Shown piece after piece: positions 8,971 through 17,688 of a stretch of DNA of 64,000 nucleotides. Source of the stretch: JAFGJQ01 sp964495075 (GTDB taxonomy: Bacteria > Planctomycetota > Phycisphaerae > UBA1845). The stretch covers positions 104,003 through 168,002 of the forward strand of contig CAZBUJ010000002.1 in assembly GCA_964495075.1 (NCBI GenBank), read 5' to 3'. How positions within the stretch are numbered: the stretch's first letter is position 1; each line of letters starts with the position of its first letter. The position numbers were made by a program, and so were the translations under genes. Below the pieces are notes generated by a model. That model saw only the letters and a program-made list of their open reading frames with translations, ran no database searches and was not told the origin of the DNA.

Positions 8971-10293
8971 CTACTCGGGCAGCCAGAGAATCCCGGCGAT
9001 AGTGGCCGTCATCCAGCTCGCCAAAGCACCGCCGATCATGGCACGCAGCCCGAGTGACGCAAGCTCGTGGCGCCGATTCGGGGCGATGCCCCCGATTCCG
9101 CCGATCTGAATGGCGATCGAGCCGAAATTGGCGAACCCGCACAGGGCGTAGCTGGCGATGACCTTGCTCCGGTAGCTCATCGGGTGGTCGGACGCCATGA
9201 TCTCCTTCAGCGAGCTGAACGCGATCAGTTCGGTGGCCACGATTTTCTCGCCCAGGAGCCCGCCGAACGTCGCGGCGTCCTCCCAGGGGACCCCCATCAG
9301 CCAGGCCAGCGGCGAGAACGCCCAGCCCAGGATGACGCTGAGACTGAGCGATTCAATGCCCCGGGCGTCGAGGAACGCGCGGACTGCGTCGTACTCGCCC
9401 AGCAGGCCGAGCGGATAGTCGATCATCGCGATCAGCGCGACGAAGGCGAGCAGCATCGCCCCCACGTTCAGGGCGAGGCGCAGGCCATCGCCGGCCCCGC
9501 TGGCGGCGGCGTCGATGACGTTCACCGTCGTCCGCTCGACGGAGGCCTTGACCACGCCGGCGGTGTTCGACACCTCGGTCTCCGGCACCAGGATCTTGGC
9601 CATGACGAACGCGGCCGGTGCGGACATCAGGGAGGCCGTCAGCAGATGCTTGGCAAAGATGACTTGCTCGTGCGCGTCGCCGCCGGCGAGCAGCATGACG
9701 TAGAACGCGAAGACGCTGCCGGCGATGGTGGCGAACCCGCCGGTCATCAGGGCCATCAGTTCCGACCGCGTCATGGTCAGCACGTAGGGCTTGATCACGA
9801 GGGGGGCCTCCGTCTGTCCGACGAACACGTTGGCGCTCATGGCCAGGCTTTCGGCTCCGCTGACGCCGAGCGTCTTCGTCATCACGACGGCCATCACCCG
9901 CACCAGTTTCTGCATGACGCCCAGGTGATAAAGCACGCCCATGAGTGAGGCGAAGAAGATGATGGTGGGCAGGACCTTGACGGCGAAGATGAAGGCCATG
10001 CCGGCGTGGGGGTCGTCGTACAGCGCCTGGCCGATCGCCTCGTTGTCCGACAAGGCGCCGAAGATGAACTTGGTGCCGTAGTCGGTGAAGCTGAGGATCC
10101 GGGTGATGACTTTGGCGATGCCGTCGAACAGGTTGCGGACCACGGCCACCCGCAGGATCAGTACGGCGAGCACGAACTGGAGCGCGATGCCGCCCAGGAC
10201 GGTTCGCCAGTTGATGCGTCGGCGATGGGTCGACAGGGCGCAGGCGATTCCGGTCAGGGTGACCAGTCCGAGCAGTCCGATGAGGCGCTCCAT
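8971..10293 (-). CDS. nupC: NupC-type concentrative nucleoside transporter
   Basis: Inner-membrane cation-coupled nucleoside importer of the CNT family. Start at ATG 10293 (MERLIGLLGL) gives 440 residues. The N-terminal helices (GGIALQFVLAVLILR), the gate region, and the diagnostic segment AMSANVFVGQTEAPLVIKPY are present, followed by GGFATIAGSVFAFYVMLLAG. The gene lies 48 bases downstream of thymidine kinase on the same strand. The pair therefore looks like a nucleoside salvage operon: uptake by this protein and phosphorylation of thymidine/deoxyuridine by the kinase. Substrate preference cannot be read from sequence alone. Confidence 0.9.
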   Translation of the reverse strand: MERLIGLLGLVTLTGIACALSTHRRRINWRTVLGGIALQFVLAVLILRVAVVRNLFDGIAKVITRILSFTDYGTKFIFGALSDNEAIGQALYDDPHAGMAFIFAVKVLPTIIFFASLMGVLYHLGVMQKLVRVMAVVMTKTLGVSGAESLAMSANVFVGQTEAPLVIKPYVLTMTRSELMALMTGGFATIAGSVFAFYVMLLAGGDAHEQVIFAKHLLTASLMSAPAAFVMAKILVPETEVSNTAGVVKASVERTTVNVIDAAASGAGDGLRLALNVGAMLLAFVALIAMIDYPLGLLGEYDAVRAFLDARGIESLSLSVILGWAFSPLAWLMGVPWEDAATFGGLLGEKIVATELIAFSSLKEIMASDHPMSYRSKVIASYALCGFANFGSIAIQIGGIGGIAPNRRHELASLGLRAMIGGALASWMTATIAGILWLPE

Positions 10294-10341
10294 GGCCGCG
10301 TTTCTATCGGTTCCGCTCGGGCAGTGCAATACGCGGGGGCG

Positions 10342-10890
10342 TCAGGGGGGCGGCGTGAAGCAGGTCCGGCAACGGGGCTCGTAGCTTTCCGCGCCGCCGA
10401 CCACGATGGCGCTGTCGTCGGCGATCATACGCTGCGAGAACTCGGCGACACCGCCGCATTGGGCGCAGCGGGCGGTCGTTCGGATCGTCTCGTCGGCCAT
10501 GGTCAGCAAATGTGAGAAGACGGGGAAGGGGTTACCGCGATGGTCGACGTCGACGCCGGCCAGGATGAGCCGTCGCGGGGTTTCGCGCAGACGGCGGCAG
10601 ACGTCGACCAAATCGGGGCCGAAGAAGTGAATCTCGTCGACGCCGAGGACGTCGAAGGCCGCCGAGCGGGCGTCGATCTCGTCGGGCCGGCTGATCGCGA
10701 CGGCATCGATGGCGGCGCCGTCGTGGGTCACGATCCGGTCGGTGGCGTAGCGGTCGTCGCGGCGCGGTTTGAAGGCGATGACGCGATGGCCGGCCCGGGC
10801 GGCGGCGGTCAATCGGCGCAGGAGTTCCGTGCTCTTGCCGCTGAACATGCAGCCGCAGATGACTTCAAGCCGGCCTCGTCGGGTGGGCAT
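10342..10890 (-). CDS. tdk: Thymidine kinase (type II)
   Basis: Phosphorylates thymidine to dTMP with ATP in the pyrimidine salvage pathway. The P-loop GCMFSGKS lies at residues 13-20, followed by the DE box (LGVDEIHFF) and the lasso-domain zinc cysteines: C-A-Q-C-G-G near the middle and C-R-T-C close to the C-terminus. Length (182 residues) is normal. ATG 10890 is favoured over the in-frame ATG 10899 because AGGAG directly abuts 10899 but sits 9 bases before 10890. It is the first gene of a pair with the NupC-like transporter. Confidence 0.92.
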   Translation of the reverse strand: MPTRRGRLEVICGCMFSGKSTELLRRLTAAARAGHRVIAFKPRRDDRYATDRIVTHDGAAIDAVAISRPDEIDARSAAFDVLGVDEIHFFGPDLVDVCRRLRETPRRLILAGVDVDHRGNPFPVFSHLLTMADETIRTTARCAQCGGVAEFSQRMIADDSAIVVGGAESYEPRCRTCFTPPP

Positions 10891-11079
10891 GGGGTTCATC
10901 TCCTGGTGCCGCATCATCGTCGCGCAAATGCCGCTTCACAACCGCGCCGATGCGACACGACTCGAGTGTACCGGACGCTGGGCTGAAAGCCGGCGGTAGT
11001 ACCGCTCGCGCGCTTCTCGGCTGATTCGATCGCTGAAGGCGACCCCTTCACCCGTCGCCGTTCGCCTTTCTGAACCCGC

Positions 11080-11187
11080 GCCGGGGTCGGGGAACGGTGG
11101 GCCGAGCTTGCGCTGCAGTTCGATGAAGTCGTGCAGATCGACGTCCCGGTCGTCGTCGTTGTCGAACGCGTTGCGGCAGGCGGAGTG
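11080..11187 (-). pseudogene. Dockerin-like domain remnant
   Basis: A short stretch reading CRNAFDNDDDRDVDLHDFIE followed by LQRKLGPPFP matches the calcium-binding C-terminal motif of secreted proteins elsewhere in this window (for example near 25320-25375). Nothing upstream in the same frame resembles a signal peptide or the body of such a protein. I read it as the tail of a decayed gene. The surrounding sequence between thymidine kinase and the sigma factor (10918-11313) holds no other gene. Confidence 0.5.
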
Positions 11188-11313
11188 TCCGCCGGAATCC
11201 AGTATAGCAAGCCCGAACCCGCGCGTTCCAGAAGATGCGCAAGCGCGTCCCCGGACATGAAAACGAACACCAGCCCCGAGGCGCCGCAAGGGCCGCCATT
11301 CATTCGCTAATCT

Positions 11314-11949
11314 TCACCCTCCCCGCGTGAACTCCCCTATGCGGTCCATCGCCTTCCGCAGCGCCGCCAGCGCCGCCCGGGTCCTCGCCACCACCACATC
11401 GCGGGACACGCCGAGCCGTTCCGCCACCGACGCCACGGGGTGGCTCTCGATGAATCGCAACTGGAGGACTTGGCGATGGTGCTCGGAGAGTTTGGCCATG
11501 CAGGCCAACAGGGCGCCCACCGCTTCGTCGCGGCGGACGGCCCGGCTGGGTGTGACGGAATCGGCGTACAGGTGATCGAGAAGATTGAAGCACGAGGCGG
11601 ACGGGGACTGGCCGGCCGGCGCCACTTCGCGGGTGACATCCCGCTTGCGCCGGTGATGGGCCCGCTGCACGTCGATGAGTTCGTGGTCGAGGATGGTGGC
11701 GACCCAGTTGAAGAACGCCGCCGGATCGCTCCCCTCGAAGCGGTCCAGGCGGTTGAACACCTTCAGGTAGACCTGCTGAAGCACGTCCTCCGGTTCCACC
11801 TTGCCCCGGAGGGCGAGGTCCATCCGGCCGGCGGCGCGGGCCCGGAGGGCGGGGTGGATGCTGGCCAGCAGCTTGGAGACGGCCAGCGGGTCGCCCGCCC
11901 GAGCCGCCTCGACCCACGATTCGCGCTGTCTGGCGATGTCATCGGTCAT
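11314..11949 (-). CDS. ECF-type RNA polymerase sigma factor
   Basis: Sigma-70 family factor of the extracytoplasmic-function kind. Region 2 (EDVLQQVYLKVFNRLDRFEG, then FFNWVATILDHELIDVQR) and region 4 (HHRQVLQLRFIESHPVASVA followed by a helix-turn-helix, ERLGVSRDVVVARTRAALAA) are both present in 211 residues. It is transcribed divergently from the kinase-TPR gene that starts about 100 bases away. Such sigma/kinase pairs are common in planctomycetes, and the kinase may control the sigma factor by phosphorylation; that link is an inference. No anti-sigma factor gene is adjacent. Confidence 0.88.
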   Translation of the reverse strand: MTDDIARQRESWVEAARAGDPLAVSKLLASIHPALRARAAGRMDLALRGKVEPEDVLQQVYLKVFNRLDRFEGSDPAAFFNWVATILDHELIDVQRAHHRRKRDVTREVAPAGQSPSASCFNLLDHLYADSVTPSRAVRRDEAVGALLACMAKLSEHHRQVLQLRFIESHPVASVAERLGVSRDVVVARTRAALAALRKAMDRIGEFTRGG

Positions 11950-12054
11950 GGGCTCACACCAGTGGCCCCGGTAATCGGCGTGAATCGATGTCAGACGCCT
12001 GTCCCGGGCCTGCTACATCATAGCAGAACCACGAAGTCACAGGAGTTCGTAGCC

Positions 12055-14526
12055 GTGGACGCTGCCACCTTCTGCTCAGCCGGTATTTCGATGGCCCCCG
12101 GGCCCCGGCGTTCCAGAGGCGTAATCGAGGATTCCCGGCCGTCCCGCCCGTCGGTCGTGCTGAAGCGCCGGATTGACGCGTTGATCGACGAGTTTTTCGA
12201 GCGCCGGCAGCGTGGCGAACCCGTCACACCTGAGGCCTTCGCGGCCGAACAGCCCGACCTGGGTGACCAGTTGCGGCCATACCTGGAAGGGCTCTCCATC
12301 CTTGACCGACTTCGCCCGGCCGCGCCGGCCGGCGACGGGGGGCGGGCACCGGGCCTCCCGCGGTTTCCCCAGATCCACGGCTACCGGATGCTCGAGGAGA
12401 TCGGCCGCGGCGGGATGGGGATCGCCTACAAGGCGTTTCAGGTCACGACGAAACGCGAGGTAGCGATCAAGGTGCTCCGCTCCGGCCCCTTCGCGACGCC
12501 GTCGCTGCGGCGGCGATTCGAGCGGGAAGTCGAGCTGGCGGCGAAGTTGTGCCATCCGGGCATCGTCCGCGTGCTCGAAAGCGGCAGCGTGGATGAGCAA
12601 CCGTACTACGCAATGGAATACATCGACGGCACGCAATTGCAGGACTATCTCGCGTCCGCGCAGCCGGACCTGCGTGACCGGGTCCAGCTCTTTCGCTCGA
12701 TCTGCCGGGCGGTGCACTACGCGCATCAACGCGGAGTGATCCACCGCGACCTCAAACCGGCCAACGTGCTGATCGACCGCGACGGCGAACCGCACATTCT
12801 GGACTTCGGGCTGGCGAAAGCCGCGGATCAGAGTGACGCGGACGAATGCTCGACCACGTGCCTTTCGTTTCCCGGTCAGATTCTCGGAACGCTCTTTTAC
12901 CTGTCGCCGGAACAGGCGTCGGGGTGCCGTGACGAGATCGACGTTCGCACGGATGTCTACGCGCTCGGCGTAATGCTTTTCGAGGCGGTGACCGACTCGC
13001 TGCCCTACGACACGTCGGGCTCGGCATCGCACGTGCTTCAGCGGATCATGGATCACACGATGATTGCCCCGTCTTCCCTGGCACCGGCGATCAAGGGCGA
13101 CCTCGAGACGATCATACTGAAAACCCTCGAAAAGGACCGGGACCGGCGCTATCCATCCGCGGCGGACATGGCGGAAGACCTGCGCCGCTTCCTCGATGGG
13201 GAGCCCATCCTGGCCAAGCGGGCGAGCGCGTTGTACGTCCTTCGCAAGAAGGCGGTCAAGCACAAGCGAGCGATTGTCGGAGGGGCGGCGGCGTTGTTGA
13301 TGGTGGCGGTAATGCTCGTGATCGGTGGCTGGATGGAGCATCGTTCCACCGCGTTCGCCCGGCGACAGGCGTTGAAGACGCAGCGGGCGCTGGAGGCGGG
13401 GGCCGCGGTGGTTGCTCACGCGCGGGCCTTGGAGCGAGCCCATCCCGAGATCGCCGAGACGTGGTTGGTCATGGCGCAGGCTCAATACGCGGGCGGGCAG
13501 CCTGAGGCCGCCTTGCTTTCCCTGGCTCGAGTGGTCCAGCACTCCCCGGACCGCTGGGACTGTCGCGCGTTGCTGGCCGACATGTACCGCGACAGCGGAC
13601 GGGCGGATCGGGCGTGCGAGCTTGAACGCGAAGCCCCCGACAAGCCGCCGGATACCGCGGAGGCGTGGTACGTACGATCGTTCGCCACGCTGGACGTCCG
13701 ACGCGCACTGGCGTGCGCGGGGGAGGCCGTCAAGCGTGACCCGACCCACGCCCTCGCCTGGATCCGCATCGCGTACCTCCGCCTTCAGCTCGGCGATTTC
13801 GACGGTTTGCCGGATGTGGCGGACCGGCTGGTTCAACTCGGCGAAGATCCGAGTGAGTGGACGATCTTCAAGGGGCACGTGCTCCGGCACCAGGGTCGAT
13901 TCAGGGATGCGATCGAGGAGTACACGCTCGTCGTGCCCGATCGGCCGGACGCGCGGCTTCACCGTGCCCATACGCTACGTAGGATCGGTCGATATGAGGA
14001 GGGCGTGGCGGACTACACCGCGCTGCTCGCTACGTCGCAGGGCACGCAGGACGTCTGGCACCGCTATCAGCGGGCCACCCCGCTCTGGATCCTCGGCCGG
14101 CGGGAGGAGGCGATCGAAGACTATCGCCAGGTTCGGGCCCAACTAGGTCGGCCGTGCTACGCGGACGCCCGGCGGTACCTGATCCTGATGGAGTTGGGGC
14201 GGCGTGAGGAAGCGGCGGCAATCATCGATGCGGCGCTGAACGACGCCGACGAAGCGTGGCTCAGCCAGATCTTCCGGTGTCTGTCCGGGTCTCAAACGCC
14301 CCGGGAACTCACCGCCTTTGCCGCGCGCAACAATCTCGAACAGCTCTGCGAGGCCTACTACTACGCCGGTGAGGTGTGCCTGCTCCACCGCCACGTAGAG
14401 CAGGCGCGGCGGTTCTTCGAACAGTGCGTCGCGACCGGCGTCCGGTATGACCGGGACACGCAGTTCGACACGCCCATGAACGAATTCGAGCTGGCGGAGT
14501 GGCGACTCCGCTCGCTCGACATGTAG
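12055..14526 (+). CDS. Ser/Thr protein kinase with TPR domain
   Basis: Membrane-anchored Hanks-type kinase. GTG 12055 is chosen because AGGAG lies 9 bases upstream; ATG 12091 is the alternative. The first 105 residues hold a short helical region found in planctomycete kinases. The catalytic domain shows the glycine loop GRGGMG (117-122), the AIKVL lysine (139), HRDLKPAN (about 230), ILDFGLA (about 249) and YLSPEQAS. A single membrane helix (about 407-427, AALLMVAVMLVIGGWM) is followed by about 390 residues of degenerate tetratricopeptide repeats, expected outside the membrane. The long open frame upstream of GTG 12055 is antisense to the sigma gene and is not part of it. Divergent sigma factor next door. 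Confidence 0.9.
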   Translation: MDAATFCSAGISMAPGPRRSRGVIEDSRPSRPSVVLKRRIDALIDEFFERRQRGEPVTPEAFAAEQPDLGDQLRPYLEGLSILDRLRPAAPAGDGGRAPGLPRFPQIHGYRMLEEIGRGGMGIAYKAFQVTTKREVAIKVLRSGPFATPSLRRRFEREVELAAKLCHPGIVRVLESGSVDEQPYYAMEYIDGTQLQDYLASAQPDLRDRVQLFRSICRAVHYAHQRGVIHRDLKPANVLIDRDGEPHILDFGLAKAADQSDADECSTTCLSFPGQILGTLFYLSPEQASGCRDEIDVRTDVYALGVMLFEAVTDSLPYDTSGSASHVLQRIMDHTMIAPSSLAPAIKGDLETIILKTLEKDRDRRYPSAADMAEDLRRFLDGEPILAKRASALYVLRKKAVKHKRAIVGGAAALLMVAVMLVIGGWMEHRSTAFARRQALKTQRALEAGAAVVAHARALERAHPEIAETWLVMAQAQYAGGQPEAALLSLARVVQHSPDRWDCRALLADMYRDSGRADRACELEREAPDKPPDTAEAWYVRSFATLDVRRALACAGEAVKRDPTHALAWIRIAYLRLQLGDFDGLPDVADRLVQLGEDPSEWTIFKGHVLRHQGRFRDAIEEYTLVVPDRPDARLHRAHTLRRIGRYEEGVADYTALLATSQGTQDVWHRYQRATPLWILGRREEAIEDYRQVRAQLGRPCYADARRYLILMELGRREEAAAIIDAALNDADEAWLSQIFRCLSGSQTPRELTAFAARNNLEQLCEAYYYAGEVCLLHRHVEQARRFFEQCVATGVRYDRDTQFDTPMNEFELAEWRLRSLDM

Positions 14527-14661
14527 GTCGTCCGGCACCAACGAAAAAAACGGATTCTTCTTCGTCTGCGGAGGTGGATGTCGTTCCTAACCCGGCGGCC
14601 GGGTGTGGCTGCTCCCGACGACCCGGCTGGGCCCGCCTGTCGGCGGATCAGCCGGCCGCAC

Positions 14662-15240
14662 GGGACGTACTACTGCCGCGTGCAGGCCATCGACTCGGGC
14701 CTGGCTCGCTCCCCGTGGTCGCACGAAGTGGCCGTCCACTACGACAAGGGCGACTTCGACTGCGACGGCGACGTGGACCTGCTCGATTACGCCGAGTTCC
14801 AGGTCGCGTTTACCGGCGAGATCCGGACGGAGGCGTGTTGCACGCCGGGTGGGTCGGGGGATGGGTCGGGGATGGGACGGGGATGGGTCGTGCGTGGAGT
14901 TGCCCCCGGCGGAGTGTACGGCGGTGGGCGGCACGCCGCAGGGGGCGGGGACCGACTGCACGAGCGTCGAGTGTGCACCGCGGCAGGCGTGCTACGATCC
15001 CGACCACGCGGGCCCCGAGGTGCCGGTCGGCGACTGTCTGGCCAGCGGCAGCGTGCTGCAAGGCGACGGGTTGACATGCGATGCCAACCCGTGCGGCGGT
15101 CACGTCCCCTGCCCCCCCGGCGGGCGGGCTGAGAGCGAGGTCGGCGGCGAACTCCACAACAGCGGCTGTCTGGTCGACACCCCGGTGTTCGAACGGCTCG
15201 AGCCGGTGATGACGGACTGTGGCACGGTCGTCGCGGAGGG
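14662..15240 (+). pseudogene. Truncated and frameshifted dockerin-type secreted protein gene
   Basis: The first frame reads the end of a fibronectin-like domain (YYCRVQAIDSGLARSPWS), then a dockerin-like motif (KGDFDCDGDVDLLDYAEFQV) and the start of a cysteine module (EACCTPGG). The module continues in the next frame (SCVELPPAECTAVGG, then GTDCTSVEC and further cysteine repeats to about 15240). Between the frames lies a 34-base insertion made of GGGGATGGGTCG-type units (14850-14890) that shifts frame by one. Removing it restores the common 'ACCTPGGSCVELPPAEC' pattern. The 5' part of the gene, with any signal peptide, is missing. Confidence 0.65.
14843..14890 (+). repeat. G-rich minisatellite causing frameshift
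   Basis: Three imperfect copies of an 11-12 base unit (GGGGATGGGTCG, GGGATGGGACG, GGGATGGGTCG) follow an ancestral GGGTGGGTCG. The runs of three to five G on one strand could form a G-quadruplex, a plausible cause of replication slippage. The inserted length is 34 bases, not a multiple of three. Confidence 0.7.
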
Positions 15241-15367
15241 CGGAACACGTGACTTCGCACGATCAGGTGCGAGCCGTGCGGGTAGCGGCCGGCGGACCGC
15301 GCCGGCAGACGCGGTGTGAATCGACCACCTGTTCCCCCGGGGGGCAGAACACCGGGTGGAACAAGAA

Positions 15368-15399
15368 CACCCGCCCGCGAATCTACTTCCGGGCGGGTG
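15368..15399. terminator. GC-rich hairpin, possible terminator
   Basis: CACCCGCCCG (15368-15377) pairs perfectly with CGGGCGGGTG (15390-15399) around a 12-base loop. It lies downstream of the decayed dockerin-type gene. No T tract follows. Confidence 0.4.
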
Positions 15400-15667
15400 G
15401 CACTTGCCCTGACGCAACCGGGGCCAGGCAGGAACGGAAGGGTACCTGTTAGTCGTAACGAGCTATCAGACGTACCAACGTGACAACCCCACTATCGTCT
15501 CCGTTCATTGCCTGGCCCCGTGCGGCCTTCGGCCGCGAGGGCAAGGGAGCAGTCGAGCAGGAGAACAGTAGAGCGAGCACGCAGCGACGGGCGGGTTGAT
15601 CGGCAGGAAGTGTCTCGTCCCCTCCCGATAGACCGAGGCACGCCGAACGCGACCTGCCCCCACACCG

Positions 15668-15719
15668 TTGATCGCCGCCGGCGATCACTCCATTGGTGAT
15701 TTGTCATCTGTCATTGGCC
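15668..15719 (-). repeat. REP-like interspersed palindrome with ATT-rich tail
   Basis: TTGATCGCC-GCC-GGCGATCAC palindrome followed by CATTGGTGATTTGTCATC and TGTCATTGGCC. It abuts the stop codon of the M19 dipeptidase and is related to elements at 60611-60661 and 62020-62063. Confidence 0.65.
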
Positions 15720-15721
15720 AC

Positions 15722-16969
15722 TCACTGCCGCAAGGCTTCTGCCTTGCGCAACACGCGGAGCAGGTTCTCGCCGAGGATTTTTCGAATGTTGTGCGGCGAG
15801 TAACCACGGTTCAGCAGCTCCTGCGTGATGTAGGGGTACCCCGACACGTCCTCCAACTGGAGCGGCATGATCGCGACGCCGTCGTAATCGGAACCGAGCC
15901 CGACGTGGTCGACGCCGGCCACCCGGGCGATGTGGTCGATGTGATCCACAATCGTATGTACGGTGCCGTGCGGGATCGGGTTCGCGTCCCGGTATTCCTT
16001 CCAGGCCTTGTCGAAGTCTTTCTTGTCCGGGTACCGGGCTTTCAGCTCCCGTTCGGTCTCGAAGTAGCCGGCCATCGCCCGGGCACCTTGCGGGTCACTG
16101 TAGCCGGGGAAGAAATTGACCATCACCACGCCGCCGTTGTCGCGGATCATGCGCAGCACGTCGTCGGGCACGTTGCGGACGTGTTGGGCGACGCTGTAGG
16201 CGGACGAGTGGGATACGATGACCGGCGCGGTAGAGACCCGCAGCGCGTCGCGCATGGTGTCAGCCGAGACGTGGGCGAGGTCCACCAACATGCCGAGCCG
16301 GTTCATTTCGCGCACGACATCCTCGCCGAACGCGGTGAGCCCGCCGTGCCGGGGTTCGTCGGTGGCCGAGTCGGCCCAGTCGTGGGTTTCGGAATGGGTC
16401 AGCCCCATGTAGCGGGCTCCGCAGTCGTAGAAATCGCGGAGCGTGTCGAGCGAGTTCTCGATCATGTGTCCGCCTTCAACCCCGATCAGCGAGGCGATTC
16501 GGCCTTCTTTGTGAATGCGAACGATGTCGTCCGCGGTGCGGGCCAGTTCGAAGGTCTCCGGGTACCGCTGGATCATGCGGTGGATCAGGTCGAACTGTTC
16601 GAGTGCCATCTTGGTGGCCGTGTGGGATCGCAGGGTCTCCGGCGGCACGTAGACGACCCAGAACTGGGCCCCCACCCCGCCCTTGCGAAGCCGCGGGATG
16701 TCGGTATGCAGCGTCGGCTGCGGCTTCGCAATGTCCAGGCGGTCGAACGACGATCCGCCATCGGTGCGGATCTGCCACGGCAGATCGTTGTGGCCGTCGA
16801 TGACGATGCACGAAGCGTGCAGCCGCCGGGCCGCGTCGGTCAGTTCGATCGGCCCGCCCTCGCCGCCCGCCCGCCGCCCGCTGTCCGGTGACTGCGCCGT
16901 CGCCAAGCCGGCAACGACGAACCCCGCAGCCACGACCGCGCCCAGTACAATAATATGGTATGAGTCCAT
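15722..16969 (-). CDS. Membrane dipeptidase (peptidase M19, renal dipeptidase family)
   Basis: Zinc-dependent dipeptidase, probably exported: residues 1-25 form a signal peptide or anchor (IIVLGAVVAAGFVVAGLATA). Family metal-binding elements are all visible: DGHNDLP (H-x-D), the bridging glutamate in GVEGGHMIEN, the LAHVS and SHSS histidines, and the GLGSDYDG aspartate. Length of 415 residues is normal. It hydrolyses dipeptides, including D-amino-acid forms in some members, so peptide scavenging or cell-wall peptide recycling are both possible. A REP-like element directly follows the stop codon. The gene is monocistronic by context. Confidence 0.92.
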   Translation of the reverse strand: MDSYHIIVLGAVVAAGFVVAGLATAQSPDSGRRAGGEGGPIELTDAARRLHASCIVIDGHNDLPWQIRTDGGSSFDRLDIAKPQPTLHTDIPRLRKGGVGAQFWVVYVPPETLRSHTATKMALEQFDLIHRMIQRYPETFELARTADDIVRIHKEGRIASLIGVEGGHMIENSLDTLRDFYDCGARYMGLTHSETHDWADSATDEPRHGGLTAFGEDVVREMNRLGMLVDLAHVSADTMRDALRVSTAPVIVSHSSAYSVAQHVRNVPDDVLRMIRDNGGVVMVNFFPGYSDPQGARAMAGYFETERELKARYPDKKDFDKAWKEYRDANPIPHGTVHTIVDHIDHIARVAGVDHVGLGSDYDGVAIMPLQLEDVSGYPYITQELLNRGYSPHNIRKILGENLLRVLRKAEALRQ

Positions 16970-17688
16970 CAGCAGCTCATCCTCTTCCGCCCATCACGTT
17001 CCAGGCCTCCTCCGAAGCAACGGCTTGATTCCGCACACCACTCACTCTGTGCTTCGGACGGAACATGCCCATACAGTCAAGGAATGAGGTCGGACCGCTA
17101 ATCGTCGAGGGACGCGTCGACCTCACCTGTTTCCATTCCGTGGAGTGGTGATGAATGGCACCAGCGGCGTCACAATCGCCACGTTCGATGAGCAATCGTG
17201 GCGACTTCTTGCTTCGCGGCTCGCGGTGGCCCACGCGCAAGCGATTAACACCTTGTCCGGCTGAGTGAGTCATTCTTCGGTCCGGTCGAACCTCCAGCCT
17301 GCTTCCCGCTACACGTTTGTTACTGTTGACCGCGCACCAGTAAAGCGTACCGGGTACGGTTCGTTGACGCCAAGCCGAGTGTAACGTCTCTCATCGCAAG
17401 AGATTGCGCGACCGCCCATTCGTACCGGCCACGCTTATTCGCACGGGGAGGCCTGCGGAGCCGGCCTCCCGGGTCCCGGCCATGCTTGCTTCGGAATAAC
17501 CGGATTATGCCTGTAAGGACACCGGCCGGACACCGACCAACGGGGTGTGGAGAGGTCGGCGGAGAGACCTCTTCTTTGCACGGTGCGCCGGCCCGGAGGG
17601 CGAGCGCCGCTCGCGCGGACCGGCGCCAGGGGTCCGCGTTCCACGGGGGACCCGTCGTCATGAGCAAGCACTATAAGGAGTGAGCAGA
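16970..17688. other. Long intergenic region with several hairpins
   Basis: About 720 bases upstream of both the dipeptidase and the secreted propeller gene. No coding sequence is recognised. It holds inverted repeats at 17176-17204 (TCGCCACG/CGTGGCGA), 17446-17470 (GGGAGGCC/GGCCTCCC) and 17551-17572 (AGAGGTC/GACCTCT followed by TCTTT). The last resembles an intrinsic terminator on the + strand, about 117 bases upstream of the next start codon. An untranslated regulatory leader is possible, but no known riboswitch was recognised. Confidence 0.45.
17551..17577 (+). terminator. Terminator-like hairpin in the leader of the propeller gene
   Basis: AGAGGTC (17551-17557) pairs with GACCTCT (17566-17572), loop GGCGGAGA, followed by TCTTT. 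Position upstream of the 17689 start suggests either attenuation or termination of an unseen upstream transcript. Confidence 0.4.

Larger units (their letters stand above)
15320..15721. other. Intergenic with hairpins and a REP-like element
   Basis: No gene is recognised. The region has a 10-bp hairpin (15368-15399), a GCGGCC/GGCCGC hairpin near 15521-15536, and an interspersed palindromic element at 15668-15719. Confidence 0.6.

Noticed and set aside
11440..12054. N-terminal extension of the kinase-TPR protein
   Set aside because: This part is antisense to the ECF sigma factor; a GTG with a good ribosome binding site at 12055 fits the family.
17660..17683. Seven-codon leader peptide (ATG to TGA) ahead of the propeller gene
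   Set aside because: No regulatory codon run is present, and its end simply overlaps the ribosome binding site of the real gene.
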